64,000 nucleotides of DNA, taken from contig JAFSGP010000016.1 of the NCBI GenBank assembly GCA_017440755.1, positions 55,755-119,754 of the forward strand. The letters are read 5' to 3'. The notes beneath the pieces were generated by a model. That model had not been told where the DNA came from, made no database searches, and was given only the letters and a program-made list of their open reading frames with translations. The translations under genes were made by a program, and so were the position numbers. Origin of the DNA: Clostridia bacterium (lineage in GTDB: Bacteria; Bacillota; Clostridia; Oscillospirales; Acutalibacteraceae). Below are positions 41,635-50,660 of this stretch, piece by piece. Numbering within the stretch: the stretch's first letter is position 1; each line of letters starts with the position of its first letter.

Positions 41635-41910
41635 ATGATAAAAGGCGTCAACCGACAGATGATTGAGGTGACACACACAGGCAGCCCCTATTTTGAGCGG
41701 GCTTTTCTGGTGGTGCGCGCCGACGGCGGCGAGCTGCCCGCCGCCGACCGCCTGCACCGTCTGGCAGAGAAGGTGGTGCAGCAGGCGGAGACCTATGCAG
41801 GCTTACGCCGCCAGCGGCGGCGGCAGTTGGCAAAGCGGGTGTTGTTCGGTGTCGCCTGCGGCGGTGGCGGTGCCGCCCTGCTGTGGCTGATACAGCTGGT
41901 GGTAAGATAG
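41635..41910 (+). CDS. Conserved small membrane protein of unknown function
   Basis: 91 residues. It starts MIKGVNRQMIEVTHTGSPYFERAFLVVR, an opening I have seen in short conserved clostridial proteins of unknown function. The middle is very basic (LRRQRRRQLAKR) and the C terminus VLFGVACGGGGAALLWLIQLV is one membrane helix, so it is probably an inner-membrane protein with a cytoplasmic N-terminal part. AAGGAG precedes the ATG. Ends at a terminator. Confidence 0.75.
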   Translation: MIKGVNRQMIEVTHTGSPYFERAFLVVRADGGELPAADRLHRLAEKVVQQAETYAGLRRQRRRQLAKRVLFGVACGGGGAALLWLIQLVVR

Positions 41911-41942
41911 AAAAAAGCCGAGGCGGTCGCCTCGGCTTTTTT
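41911..41942. terminator. Bidirectional terminator
   Basis: AAAAAAGCCGAGGC / GCCTCGGCTTTTTT hairpin between convergent genes. Confidence 0.92.
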
Positions 41943-41947
41943 CACAA

Positions 41948-42658
41948 TTATTCGGCTATTTTCTTGCCCGTGGCAAAGGCTTGCAGCAGTTCCAAACATT
42001 GGTCCCGCAGCGCCACCTGGTCAGCGGCGGTGCCGTCCCCCGAGCGCACGCCGAAATACAGGCCCTTCGGCACGCTGACAAGCTCCGCCTTCTTCTGAGC
42101 GGGGCTGCCCGCCCAGTTCCACAGGCGCCCCTCCTCCACGATGCCCTCTGCCTCAAAGGGCAGGGGCTCAAAGAATTGGTAGCCCTCCGATGTAGAGGAG
42201 ACCACGTTCTTAATGAAATCCTCGTAATAAGCAGGCTCCCACACGAACAGCATCACGTCCGCCGCAAAAATGCGTGACTGAATCGCCTGCTGGTTGGTGT
42301 AATACTCCTGCGTGCCGGGGTTGGTCAGGTAGCAATTCTGAATGTTGACCTCCACCTTGCCGTCTCCGTCAATGTCGCGACCCACCTTCTCCAGTTCCTG
42401 CTCCAGCATCTCCAGCGGTGTATCCCACACCGCCAGCTCGGTGACCATCACAATCTCATAGTCGGGCGGATCCTTGGTGATGACCTGATACAGCATCACG
42501 CCCAGCACCACCGCCAAAAACAAGCCGCCCCAAAAATGCCACTTATAATGATACCAGAAATTCTCCCATTTCCCCTGCGGGGTCTGCGGCGCCTGAATCT
42601 TCTCCGCAGGCACCAAATCCTCCGGCTTAACGCCGGCCAAAGCCATTTCTCTTGCCAT
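41948..42658 (-). CDS. Unrecognised single-pass membrane protein
   Basis: 236 residues. A cytoplasmic head of about 40 residues is followed by one membrane helix (HFWGGLFLAVVLGVMLYQVI, about 44-62) and an outer domain of about 170 residues. FDGDGKVEVN-like text (DIDGDGKVEVNIQNCYL) and ADVMLFVWEPAYYEDF suggest a solute-binding or accessory fold but no family is claimed. AAGGGAAGG precedes the ATG. Downstream of glgP on the opposite side of its terminator. Confidence 0.7.
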   Translation of the reverse strand: MAREMALAGVKPEDLVPAEKIQAPQTPQGKWENFWYHYKWHFWGGLFLAVVLGVMLYQVITKDPPDYEIVMVTELAVWDTPLEMLEQELEKVGRDIDGDGKVEVNIQNCYLTNPGTQEYYTNQQAIQSRIFAADVMLFVWEPAYYEDFIKNVVSSTSEGYQFFEPLPFEAEGIVEEGRLWNWAGSPAQKKAELVSVPKGLYFGVRSGDGTAADQVALRDQCLELLQAFATGKKIAE

Positions 42659-42751
42659 ATTTTCCTTCCCTTTCGTGTCAGGATACGAGAAAAGTATAGC
42701 ACGCATCGGCGGCAGGTTCAAGAGGGAGATTGTAAACATTTTTCGCCAAAA

Positions 42752-42783
42752 ACAAACAGGCACCGCTTCCGATGCCTGTTTGT
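42752..42783 (-). terminator. Terminator of glgP
   Basis: ACAAACAGGCA / TGCCTGTTTGT hairpin; on the minus strand it is followed by TTTTT. Confidence 0.85.
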
Positions 42784-42787
42784 ACTT

Positions 42788-45259
42788 TTATTTCACACTC
42801 TTGGCGTGCCAGATGCGGTCGTTATAATCCCGAATGGAGCGGTCAGAGGCGAACACACCGCTCCCGGCGGTGTTAAGCAGTGCCATACGCGCCCACGCGT
42901 CGCTGTTGCGATACAAGGCACCGGAGGCCGCCTGCGCCCGACAGTAGTCGGTAAAGTCCGCCAGCACCATATAGGGGTCGCGGTCCACCAGAGAACCCGC
43001 AATCTCGCTGTACTGCCGCCCCTCAAAGCCGCGGTACAGCATATCCACCGCCCGATGAATCGCAGCGTTCTGGTTGTAGATGGCGCGGGGGTCGTAGCCC
43101 TGCCGTTTCAGTGCCTCCACCTCGTCGGTGCGCATACCGAAGAGGAACATATTCTCCTCCCCCACTGCCTCGCAAATCTCCACGTTAGCGCCGTCCAGCG
43201 TACCCAAGGTCACCGCGCCGTTCATCATCAGCTTCATATTGCCGGTGCCGGACGCCTCGGTGCCCGCCAAGGAAATCTGCTCGCTGATGTCCGCCGCGGG
43301 CATCAGCAGCTCCGCCAACGTCACGCGGTAATCCTCGATGTACACGATCTTCAGCTTATCCCGTACTGCGGGGTCGCTATCGATGAGCTTGCCCAGATTG
43401 CAAATAAAGCGAATAATCTCCTTCGCCAGATAATAGCCGGGGGCCGACTTGGCGCCAAAAATGTAGGTGCGGGGGGTGAACTCCATATTGGGATTCTCTT
43501 TGAGCTGCAGATAGGTATGCAGAATGTGCAGCGCATTGAGGTGCTGCCGCTTATATTCGTGCAAGCGCTTGACCTGTACATCAAAGAGGGAGTCCACGTC
43601 CAGGGTAACCCCGTTCTGCTTTTTCACGTACTCTGCCAAGCGCTGCTTGTTGCGGCGTTTAATCTCCATAAAATCGGCGCGGGCCGCGGCATCGTCCGCA
43701 TAGGGAGCCAGCTTGCTCAGCTTGGCGGCATCCAACACAAATCCGTTGCCGATTTTATCGGTGATAAACTCCGTGAGGGCGGGGTTCGCCTGACACAGCC
43801 ACCGACGGTGCGCAATACCATTGGTTACGTTGGTGAACTTCTGCGGGGCTACCTCATAGGTCTCGGGGAAGACGGCGGTCTTAACAATCTCACTGTGCAG
43901 ACGGGACACACCGTTGACCGAGTGGCAGGCGGCAACGCACAGGTTCGCCATCTTGATAACACCGTAGCTGATGATAGCCATACGACTGACCTTGTCGCGG
44001 TCTCCGCCGGTAGCTGCCATCATCTCCTCGCTGTACCGCTTGTTAATCTCCTGCACAATCTGATAAATACGGGGCAGGCGCTCACGGAACAGGTCCTCGG
44101 GCCAGCACTCCAATGCCTCCGCCATCACCGTGTGGTTGGTGTAGGCAAAGGTGTCTTTGATAATATCGAAGGCTGCCTCCCAGCTGTAGCCGCACTCGTC
44201 CAGCAGAATGCGCATCAGCTCGGGGATAGCCAGCGTGGGGTGGGTGTCGTTGATATGCACCGCCGCCATCTGGGGCAGATTGTCCATGGTGCCGTATTTC
44301 TCCAAATGCCGCTGTACGATATCCTGTACCGAGGCAGACACCAGAAAATACTGCTGGCTCAAACGCAGGCTCTTGCCCTCGCGGTGGTTGTCCGCGGGAT
44401 ACAGCACCTGGGTGATAACCTCCGCCATCGCCTTTTGCTCCATAGCGCGCATATATTCGCCCTGATTAAACAGGCTCATATCCATACCGGGGGCGGTGGA
44501 CCGCCACAGACGCAGAGTAGACACCCCTCGTCCGTCCTTGCCCGCTACCATCAGGTCATAGGGCTGGGCAATCACGGTGGTAGCGCCTACGTGCTCCACG
44601 CGATGCAGACCGCTTTCGTCCCACCACTCGTTGACGTGACCACCGAAGTGCACCTCTTTCGCCAGTTCGGGGCGGGGCAACAGCCAGCTCTCGCCACCGG
44701 GCAGCCAGAAGTCGGGCATCTCGGTCTGCCAGCCGTCCACCAGCTTCTGGCGGAAGATGCCGTACTCATACAGCAAGGAATAGCCGATAGCGGGAATGCC
44801 GTTGGTGGCAAGGCCGTCCAAAAAGCAGGCCGCCAGACGACCCAAGCCACCGTTGCCCAGACCCGCGTCCGGCTCCAGCTCAAACAGGGAATCCAGCTTT
44901 GTGCCGTAGTCCTTCAGCACCGCTTGAGCCGCCTCGGTGAGGTTGAGGTTATACAGCGTATTTTTGAGAGAGCGTCCCATCAGGAACTCCATACTCATAT
45001 AATATACCTGCTTGGCATTTTGCTCATGGGCATTATGAATATACTCCACCCGACGGCGACGCATACGGTCCCGCAGCACCAGCACCAACGCATTGTACAG
45101 ATGCTCGTTGGTGGCCTCCTGCGGCTCTACGGAAAAACTATGCAACAGTTTCTCCTCCAGCTGCGCCTTCAGCTGCGCACGAATAGCCGTCTTGGTGGGC
45201 TTTTTCGCCGCCGTCTTGGGGGCAGTCTTTTTTTCATTTTTGGGAGCTGCGTTGCTCAT
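42788..45259 (-). CDS. glgP: Glycogen/starch phosphorylase
   Basis: 823 residues, full length. The PLP-lysine motif EASGTGNMKLMMNGAVTLGT and the DGANVEI block are intact, as are GNGGLGRLAACFLDG and EYKRQHLNALHIL-like HEYKRQHLNAL segments. It releases glucose 1-phosphate from alpha-1,4-glucan in the cytoplasm. A Lys/Ala-rich N-terminal tail of about 30 residues precedes the family domain. GAGGAGG is upstream of the ATG. No other glycogen genes are adjacent. Confidence 0.96.
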   Translation of the reverse strand: MSNAAPKNEKKTAPKTAAKKPTKTAIRAQLKAQLEEKLLHSFSVEPQEATNEHLYNALVLVLRDRMRRRRVEYIHNAHEQNAKQVYYMSMEFLMGRSLKNTLYNLNLTEAAQAVLKDYGTKLDSLFELEPDAGLGNGGLGRLAACFLDGLATNGIPAIGYSLLYEYGIFRQKLVDGWQTEMPDFWLPGGESWLLPRPELAKEVHFGGHVNEWWDESGLHRVEHVGATTVIAQPYDLMVAGKDGRGVSTLRLWRSTAPGMDMSLFNQGEYMRAMEQKAMAEVITQVLYPADNHREGKSLRLSQQYFLVSASVQDIVQRHLEKYGTMDNLPQMAAVHINDTHPTLAIPELMRILLDECGYSWEAAFDIIKDTFAYTNHTVMAEALECWPEDLFRERLPRIYQIVQEINKRYSEEMMAATGGDRDKVSRMAIISYGVIKMANLCVAACHSVNGVSRLHSEIVKTAVFPETYEVAPQKFTNVTNGIAHRRWLCQANPALTEFITDKIGNGFVLDAAKLSKLAPYADDAAARADFMEIKRRNKQRLAEYVKKQNGVTLDVDSLFDVQVKRLHEYKRQHLNALHILHTYLQLKENPNMEFTPRTYIFGAKSAPGYYLAKEIIRFICNLGKLIDSDPAVRDKLKIVYIEDYRVTLAELLMPAADISEQISLAGTEASGTGNMKLMMNGAVTLGTLDGANVEICEAVGEENMFLFGMRTDEVEALKRQGYDPRAIYNQNAAIHRAVDMLYRGFEGRQYSEIAGSLVDRDPYMVLADFTDYCRAQAASGALYRNSDAWARMALLNTAGSGVFASDRSIRDYNDRIWHAKSVK

Positions 45260-45291
45260 AGGAAAACCTCCTCAGTATAGGCTACTGTACC

Positions 45292-45320
45292 AGTATATAC
45301 TACAACCACTAAAAATGCAA
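45292..45320 (-). promoter_or_regulatory. Sigma-A promoter of glgP
   Basis: TTGCAT (complement of 45315-45320), 17 bases, TATACT (complement of 45292-45297). Confidence 0.75.
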
Positions 45321-45421
45321 GTATTATTCCAAAATAACCAAAAGATTTTCAAATACCCCTAATTATTCTCCTCTTTTTAGTCATTTTGCACAAGAAAAAG
45401 CACTTTTCCATAACGTAGCAA

Positions 45422-45450
45422 ACGCCTGCACACCATGAGTGTGCAGGCGC
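45422..45450 (-). terminator. Hairpin ending the lipid kinase operon
   Basis: ACGCCTGCACAC / GTGTGCAGGCGCT; strong stem, short T run on the minus strand. Confidence 0.75.
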
Positions 45451-45454
45451 TCGT

Positions 45455-46261
45455 TCAGTTGGATTCTTCTTCGGTTAATTTCGGCAGAAAGTGGCGGGCA
45501 AAAAAGCCGGTACGCCCCTCACCGCGACGGCGCACGTAGACGTAGCCGATGCTGCTAAACACCACCGCGCCTATCAAATTCACCAGCAGGTCCGCCATGG
45601 TGTCGTGCAGACCGATGTCCAGATAGCCCCCCACACCCAATTTCTGCCCGTTAACCGTGGCGGTGTGGATATTCTCCAGCACCACCACCTGATTGGTGGC
45701 GGTGGGGTCTAACTTGGTGGAGCACAGCAGATGCACCACCGTATCCTTCTGCATATCCGTATGAAACAGGCAATCCATTCCATACTCAAAAAACTCCCAT
45801 ACGACACCCACCGTCATGGAAAAGCAAAAAGCAACCAGCGCCATATACAGCGGGGACAGACGGAACTTCTCCTGCTTATTGCGGGAGAGAATATCAATCA
45901 GCGAAAAGCCGAAGGCGGCGCACAGAAAGCCGTTGACAGTGTGCAGCATCGTATCCCAATAGGGGTACTGCTGATAATAACTGCGCATCTCCCCCAATAT
46001 CTCCGCCGCAAAAATAAACAGCAGAATCATAACCTCCATCACGGAGGGGATATCGATGCGCAGTTTTTTCTCTATAAAAGCGGGCACCAAGAACAGCAAA
46101 AGCACCAAGGCGCAGATAAACGCGCTCTCATAATCGCCCTGCACCAAATTCAGCGCCAACAGTCCGATAACAATCAACCGCAACACCAAATATACCGCAA
46201 ACAAGGCGGGGTGCTGTTTTATATGCTGTTTTACCTGCCCTCTCCTCTCTTGCCTTTTCAT
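45455..46261 (-). CDS. Multi-pass membrane protein, DUF2238/YjdF-like
   Basis: 268 residues with six or so hydrophobic segments (for example FAVYLVLRLIVIGLLALNL, AFICALVLLLFLVPAF, MEVMILLFIFAAEIL). YWDTMLHTVNGFLCAAFGF and GVVWEFFEYGMDCLF, with DIGLHDTMADLLVNLIGA, are the blocks of a membrane family with conserved His and Asp whose function is unknown. Starts 10 bases after the lipid kinase stop, so the pair is an operon. Confidence 0.75.
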   Translation of the reverse strand: MKRQERRGQVKQHIKQHPALFAVYLVLRLIVIGLLALNLVQGDYESAFICALVLLLFLVPAFIEKKLRIDIPSVMEVMILLFIFAAEILGEMRSYYQQYPYWDTMLHTVNGFLCAAFGFSLIDILSRNKQEKFRLSPLYMALVAFCFSMTVGVVWEFFEYGMDCLFHTDMQKDTVVHLLCSTKLDPTATNQVVVLENIHTATVNGQKLGVGGYLDIGLHDTMADLLVNLIGAVVFSSIGYVYVRRRGEGRTGFFARHFLPKLTEEESN

Positions 46262-46271
46262 CTTCCGCTCC

Positions 46272-47159
46272 TCACTTGACTAAGCGAATGGCATCATGAA
46301 GATTCTGCACCGCAATCTGCGCGCTGCCGCTGCCCCATTCTCCGTCCAGCGACCATTCCATGTCGGGGGCTGCGGTTACGGTCAGGCGAGAAGCGCTGCG
46401 AAAAGTGATAACCGGCGGCGTGTACACCTGCTCGGTGAGCATACGAATGCAATCGTTGAGCTCCGGCACACTCTTCGGCATCTTGACGAGCAATAATTCA
46501 AACAAGCCATCGTTCATATCCACCGTCTTGGGGTCCAGCGTCAGTATACCGCCCACCGAGGTGGAATTGCTGATGGCGCCGAAGATGAAATCGTCCTCAA
46601 TAACCTCCCCGTCCTCCAGCTCAAACCGAACGTGATGGGGGCGGATTTTGGAAAGGTCCTTGATGCCTTCCAGCACGTATGCCAGATGTCCCAGCGTATT
46701 CTTTACGTTCTGGGGGGTTGCGTAGGAGGCACGGGTAAACGCGCCAAAGGAAGCAATATAGGTAAAATGCCGTTCGCCGAACAGGCCCACGTCATAGGTA
46801 TGAGGCTCCCCCGCTAAGATGGTGTCGGCGGCCGCCGGAACCGTCTTTTTCAGTCCGATGCTGTTGGCGAAATCGTTGGTGCTGCCGCAGGGAATATAAC
46901 CGATAGGCGTGCTATGCCCGCCCGTCAGCAGACCCGATACCACCTCATTAAAGGTGCCGTCGCCGCCCAAACAAACCACCAAATCCGCCTCACCGCCGTG
47001 GGTGGCGGCCAGCTCACGGGCGTTGCCGCAGCCGGTGGTGACAAACACGGTGGGAATATACCCCTCACGGCAGAATTTCTCCAACACGTCTGCCAAGTGC
47101 CGCTTTCCCACCATTTTGCCGGAGCGGGGATTAAGTATCAACAGCAATTTTTTGCCCAT
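46272..47159 (-). CDS. Diacylglycerol/lipid kinase family protein (YegS/BmrU)
   Basis: 295 residues. LLLILNPRSGK, VVCLGGDGTFNEVVSGL and IGYIPCGSTNDFANSIG are the nucleotide-binding blocks of the DAG kinase catalytic domain; the C-terminal half carries the lipid-binding beta domain. It phosphorylates diacylglycerol or a related lipid at the membrane. The inner ATG with AAGGAAGG upstream was chosen over one seven codons earlier. First gene of the pair with the membrane protein. Confidence 0.92.
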   Translation of the reverse strand: MGKKLLLILNPRSGKMVGKRHLADVLEKFCREGYIPTVFVTTGCGNARELAATHGGEADLVVCLGGDGTFNEVVSGLLTGGHSTPIGYIPCGSTNDFANSIGLKKTVPAAADTILAGEPHTYDVGLFGERHFTYIASFGAFTRASYATPQNVKNTLGHLAYVLEGIKDLSKIRPHHVRFELEDGEVIEDDFIFGAISNSTSVGGILTLDPKTVDMNDGLFELLLVKMPKSVPELNDCIRMLTEQVYTPPVITFRSASRLTVTAAPDMEWSLDGEWGSGSAQIAVQNLHDAIRLVK

Positions 47160-47193
47160 AGGGCGCGCCTTCCTTCTCATATACTATAGATAG

Positions 47194-47222
47194 ATTATAC
47201 CGCCTACCGCCGAAAAATGCAA
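47194..47222 (-). promoter_or_regulatory. Sigma-A promoter of the lipid kinase unit
   Basis: TTGCAT (complement of 47217-47222), 17 bases, TATAAT (complement of 47194-47199). Confidence 0.85.
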
Positions 47223-47260
47223 TCTATCCCCCTAAGAGTTTACGGTTTTTTCACAAAAAA

Positions 47261-47286
47261 ATTACCCGACGTTTCCGTCGGGTAAT
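47261..47286 (-). terminator. Terminator of prs
   Basis: ATTACCCGACG / CGTCGGGTAAT, TTTC loop, followed on the minus strand by a T7 run. Confidence 0.9.
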
Positions 47287-47297
47287 GGGAGCACGTA

Positions 47298-48443
47298 TTA
47301 ACCACGCTTTTTCTCCAGCAGCTGCTGAATCTTATCGTGAGAATCAATAAGAGCGCTGATGGAAATGTTGTGGTTCAGCGCAGCGATGTAGTACGCCACG
47401 TACTTGGAGCAATCCACCTCGTGGAACCACTCACGCTGCAGCAATTCGGGGGTACGGTAGGTCAGGTTGGTGCCGAACACGCCGTCCACGATGCCGTCCT
47501 CGTATGCCTGGTCAAACTTGTCCAAGCCGGCGGTAAAGATAGCGTAAGTGGCATAGGCATAGATGCGACCCGCCTTACGCTTTTTCAGCTCATAGGCAAT
47601 GTCCAGCATAGACTCGCCGGAGGCGATGATATCGTCGGCAATAAAGATGTCCTTGCCCTCCACGGAGCTGCCCAGATACTCGTGCGCCACAATGGGATTG
47701 CGGCCGTTGACCACGCGGGAGTAATCGCGGCGCTTGTAGAACATACCCATTTCCACACCCATGTTCACCGCATAGTACATATTGCGGTTGAGGGCGCCCT
47801 CGTCGGGGCTGACCACCATCAGATGGTCGCGGTCCGCCTGCAGGTCGGGGATATTACGGAACATTGCCTTCATCACCTGATAGGAGGGCATCATGTTGTC
47901 AAAGCCCATCATCGGCACCGCGTTGCACACACGGGGGTCATGGGCATCGAAGGTAACAATGTTATCCACGCCCATCGCCTGCAGCTCCTGCAGCGCCACG
48001 GCGCAGTCCAGGCTCTCGCGGTAGTTGCGGCGATGCTGACGACCGCCGTACAGGTTGGGCATAATCACGTTGATGCGGTGCGCCTTGCCGCTGGTGGCCT
48101 GAATGATACGGCGCAGGTCCTGATAGTGGTCGTCAGGAGACATCGCGTTCTCAAAGCCGTACATCTTGTACTTGCAGCTATAGTTGCCCACGTCCACCAG
48201 AATGTACAGGTCGGAACCGCGAATGGAGGACTTAATCAGGCCCTTACCGTCGCCGGAGGAGAAACGGGGGCAATCCACGTCGATAGCGAAGCTCTCCTCC
48301 TCTTTGCCGCACTTGTGCGCCCAGTTCAGCAGGTGCTGCTCAATCTTGCCGCCCAGCTCCTGTGCGCCATTCATCGAAATGATGCGCAGCGGTGCTACGT
48401 TGTTCTCCAAGGTGAATACATTCTCACTGGTGATTTTTTCCAT
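47298..48443 (-). CDS. prs: Ribose-phosphate pyrophosphokinase
   Basis: 381 residues, longer than the 310-320 of the classical enzyme. PRPP-synthase blocks are present: MPNLYGGRQHRR, VTFDAHDPRVCNAVP, VVSPDEGALNR and the phosphoribosyl loop IFIADDIIASGESM. It makes PRPP from ribose 5-phosphate and ATP for nucleotide, His and Trp synthesis. The long N terminus and the diverged segment around KCGKEEESFAIDVDCPRF put it in the clostridial long-form group. Start at MEKITSENV, after GGGAGAGGGG. A probable promoter (TGGAAA, 17, TATAAT) lies at 48499-48527. Confidence 0.88.
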   Translation of the reverse strand: MEKITSENVFTLENNVAPLRIISMNGAQELGGKIEQHLLNWAHKCGKEEESFAIDVDCPRFSSGDGKGLIKSSIRGSDLYILVDVGNYSCKYKMYGFENAMSPDDHYQDLRRIIQATSGKAHRINVIMPNLYGGRQHRRNYRESLDCAVALQELQAMGVDNIVTFDAHDPRVCNAVPMMGFDNMMPSYQVMKAMFRNIPDLQADRDHLMVVSPDEGALNRNMYYAVNMGVEMGMFYKRRDYSRVVNGRNPIVAHEYLGSSVEGKDIFIADDIIASGESMLDIAYELKKRKAGRIYAYATYAIFTAGLDKFDQAYEDGIVDGVFGTNLTYRTPELLQREWFHEVDCSKYVAYYIAALNHNISISALIDSHDKIQQLLEKKRG

Positions 48444-48621
48444 CGGTGATATACCCCTCTCCCTATGTTCCTGTGCCGAGGCACGAATTGTCAAACTCAT
48501 TATACCACACCTTTTTTGTTTTTTCCACTATGACTTTACGGTTTCGCGACAAAATTTTACAGAAATTTTCCCGCTTCTACTGGCGAGGTTGCACAAGAAC
48601 GGGAAAACCTGTGTGTTTTTC

Positions 48622-48650
48622 TTGTAAAAGCGCCCATTTTGTGATATCAT
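48622..48650 (+). promoter_or_regulatory. Probable promoter of hflX
   Basis: TTGTAA, 17 bases, TATCAT, 34 bases before the coding start. Confidence 0.6.
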
Positions 48651-48684
48651 AAAAAAGCAACAAGCGTAAAAGGAGGTGTCCCCC

Positions 48685-49938
48685 ATGGAACTGCATGAAA
48701 TCGAAGAGCAACAGCCGGAGCAGGTGCTGCTGGTATCCGTGGATACCGGTGAGTTTGACGCCGCCGTTTCGCTGGCGGAGCTGGCAGAGCTGGTGGATAC
48801 CGCCGGCGGTATCGTAGCAGGCACCGCCACGCAGAAAAAGGATAACCCTGACAAGGCAACCTGTCTCGGCAGCGGACGGGCGCAGGAATTGGCGCTCCAA
48901 TGTGAGGCGGAGGCGATTGACCTGGTGGTAATAGACCGAGAGCTCTCCCCCACCCAGCTGCGAAATCTGGAGGACATCTTCCCCTGTCGGGTCATCGACC
49001 GCACCATGCTGATACTGGATATTTTCGCGGGACGTGCCCGCTCCGCCGAGGGTCGCCTGCAGGTGGAGCTGGCGCAGCTGCAGTATATGCTGCCCCGTCT
49101 GATGGGACAGGGCACGGCACTGTCCCGTCTGGGCGGCGGCATCGGTACCCGCGGACCCGGTGAAACCAAGCTGGAGAGTGACCGACGGCATATTCGCCGC
49201 CGCATCGGCGCTATTAAGGAACAGCTGGAAAAGGTGGAGAGCCAGCGGGTGCTCCGCCGCCAGCGGCGCCGCAAGGACGGTATTTCCACCGTAGCACTGG
49301 TAGGCTATACCAACGCGGGCAAATCCACCCTGCTGAACCACCTTACCGACGCAGGGGTGTTGGCGGAGGATAAGCTGTTCGCCACGCTGGACCCCACCGC
49401 CCGCTCCCTCCGTCTTCCCGACGGGCGGGAGGTGATGCTGGTGGATACCGTCGGCTTTGTGCGACGGCTGCCCCACCAGCTGATACGGGCATTCCATTCC
49501 ACCTTGGAAGAGGCGGTGGACGCGGACGTGATTCTCAACATCTGCGACGCCTCCAGCCCTCATGCCACCGAGCATCTGCAGGTGACAGGAGACCTGTTGG
49601 GGGAGCTGGGCTGTGGTGACACCCCCATTCTGCGGGTAATGAACAAATGCGACCTGGTGGCGGACATCACAATGGGCGCCACCCCCAGCAATATCTGCAT
49701 CAGCGCCCGCACGGGTGAGGGGGTCGATGCCCTCCTCGACGCGGTGGCGGCGGCGCTGCCCCCCGACCGTAAGCGGGTGAAGCTGCTGCTCCCCTTCTCT
49801 AAGGGTGCTCTGGCGGAGCAATGCCGCCGTGACGGACAGGTGGAGCAGGAAGAATACGTGCCCGAAGGGCTGTCCATGACGGTCATTCTGGGCGCTCGCC
49901 TGCTGGCGGAGACCGAAGAATACGTGATAGAGGAATGA
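48685..49938 (+). CDS. hflX: GTPase HflX
   Basis: 417 residues. The N-terminal HflX domain has the diagnostic blocks CLGSGRAQEL, RVIDRTMLILDIFAGRARSAEG and GRLQVELAQLQYMLPRL; the coiled region GGGIGTRGPGETKLESDRR leads to a GTPase with VGYTNAGKSTLLN (G1), DTVGFVRRLP (G3) and NKCDL (G4). HflX splits stalled or stress-arrested 70S ribosomes. The ATG follows AGGAGGTG. The small C39-like gene follows after 15 bases. Confidence 0.95.
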   Translation: MELHEIEEQQPEQVLLVSVDTGEFDAAVSLAELAELVDTAGGIVAGTATQKKDNPDKATCLGSGRAQELALQCEAEAIDLVVIDRELSPTQLRNLEDIFPCRVIDRTMLILDIFAGRARSAEGRLQVELAQLQYMLPRLMGQGTALSRLGGGIGTRGPGETKLESDRRHIRRRIGAIKEQLEKVESQRVLRRQRRRKDGISTVALVGYTNAGKSTLLNHLTDAGVLAEDKLFATLDPTARSLRLPDGREVMLVDTVGFVRRLPHQLIRAFHSTLEEAVDADVILNICDASSPHATEHLQVTGDLLGELGCGDTPILRVMNKCDLVADITMGATPSNICISARTGEGVDALLDAVAAALPPDRKRVKLLLPFSKGALAEQCRRDGQVEQEEYVPEGLSMTVILGARLLAETEEYVIEE

Positions 49939-49953
49939 ACAAGGAGGGGTTTT

Positions 49954-50604
49954 TTGTCTGATATTACCCTTCGCGCAGGTGATAGTGCGCTTGCGCCAAC
50001 CATCCTTCGCATCCGAAATAATGAAACGCCCGTTTGGCTTCAACACCGTTGGCAAAGCGGCCCCTTTGCCGCTTTTATCAACCGTAACGGCTGCGGTCAT
50101 TGCTGTACCGCTATGGCCGCACGACTGTTCGGCGTGGATATCGACCCCCATCAGGAGTATGCCTATTGCCGCACGCTTTGGGGAGAGCCAACCAACGACC
50201 AGGGGCACTGGCTCTCTGCCGCAGGAGTCGCCAAAATACTGCGGAGCCTCTCTGTGCCTGCAAAAGAATTCGGTGTCAAGCATAACGGAGCAAAAAAAGC
50301 AACCGAACATATCCTAAGTGCGTTGCGGCAGGGGAAAGCGGTCATTTTCACGTCCGACCCCCAGCGTTATCCCGACAACCCCTTTTCTTCAGGCGCTCAT
50401 TGGGTTATGGCGGTTTCTCTCGAGAAGGACGGAACGATTTTAGTGGCAAACAGCGCAGAAAAGTTTGCGCCTACCGGTATCCAATACGTTATGCCGAAGG
50501 AGATAGAGAAGGCTCTGTTTCCGGAATCTACCGCTCCCCCGGAGATGACCTGGGGAGAACACAATCGCATCGGGGAGGGAAGCGGTTATATTGTGGTGGG
50601 ATAA
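49954..50604 (+). CDS. C39-like papain-fold peptidase domain protein
   Basis: 216 residues. RNGCGHCCTAMAARLFG places a Cys at the start of a helix, and SSGAHWVMAVSLEKDGTILVANSA supplies the His and Asn/Asp expected in a peptidase C39_2-type papain fold. No signal peptide is seen. Start codon is TTG, supported by AAGGAGGGG 5-6 bases upstream. It lies directly after hflX and before a shared terminator. Substrate unknown. Confidence 0.72.
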   Translation: MSDITLRAGDSALAPTILRIRNNETPVWLQHRWQSGPFAAFINRNGCGHCCTAMAARLFGVDIDPHQEYAYCRTLWGEPTNDQGHWLSAAGVAKILRSLSVPAKEFGVKHNGAKKATEHILSALRQGKAVIFTSDPQRYPDNPFSSGAHWVMAVSLEKDGTILVANSAEKFAPTGIQYVMPKEIEKALFPESTAPPEMTWGEHNRIGEGSGYIVVG

Positions 50605-50622
50605 CAAACAACTAAACGAATC

Positions 50623-50656
50623 GAAAAGAGCCGAGGCGTCAGCCTCGGCTCTTTTT
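50623..50656. terminator. Bidirectional terminator
   Basis: GAAAAGAGCCGAGGC / GCCTCGGCTCTTTTT hairpin between convergent genes. Confidence 0.92.
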
Positions 50657-50660
50657 AACT

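Noticed and set aside
42536..45280. 914-codon open frame on the plus strand
   Set aside because: It lies opposite glgP, has no ribosome site and no family motif; long antisense frames are expected in GC-rich genes of this genome.
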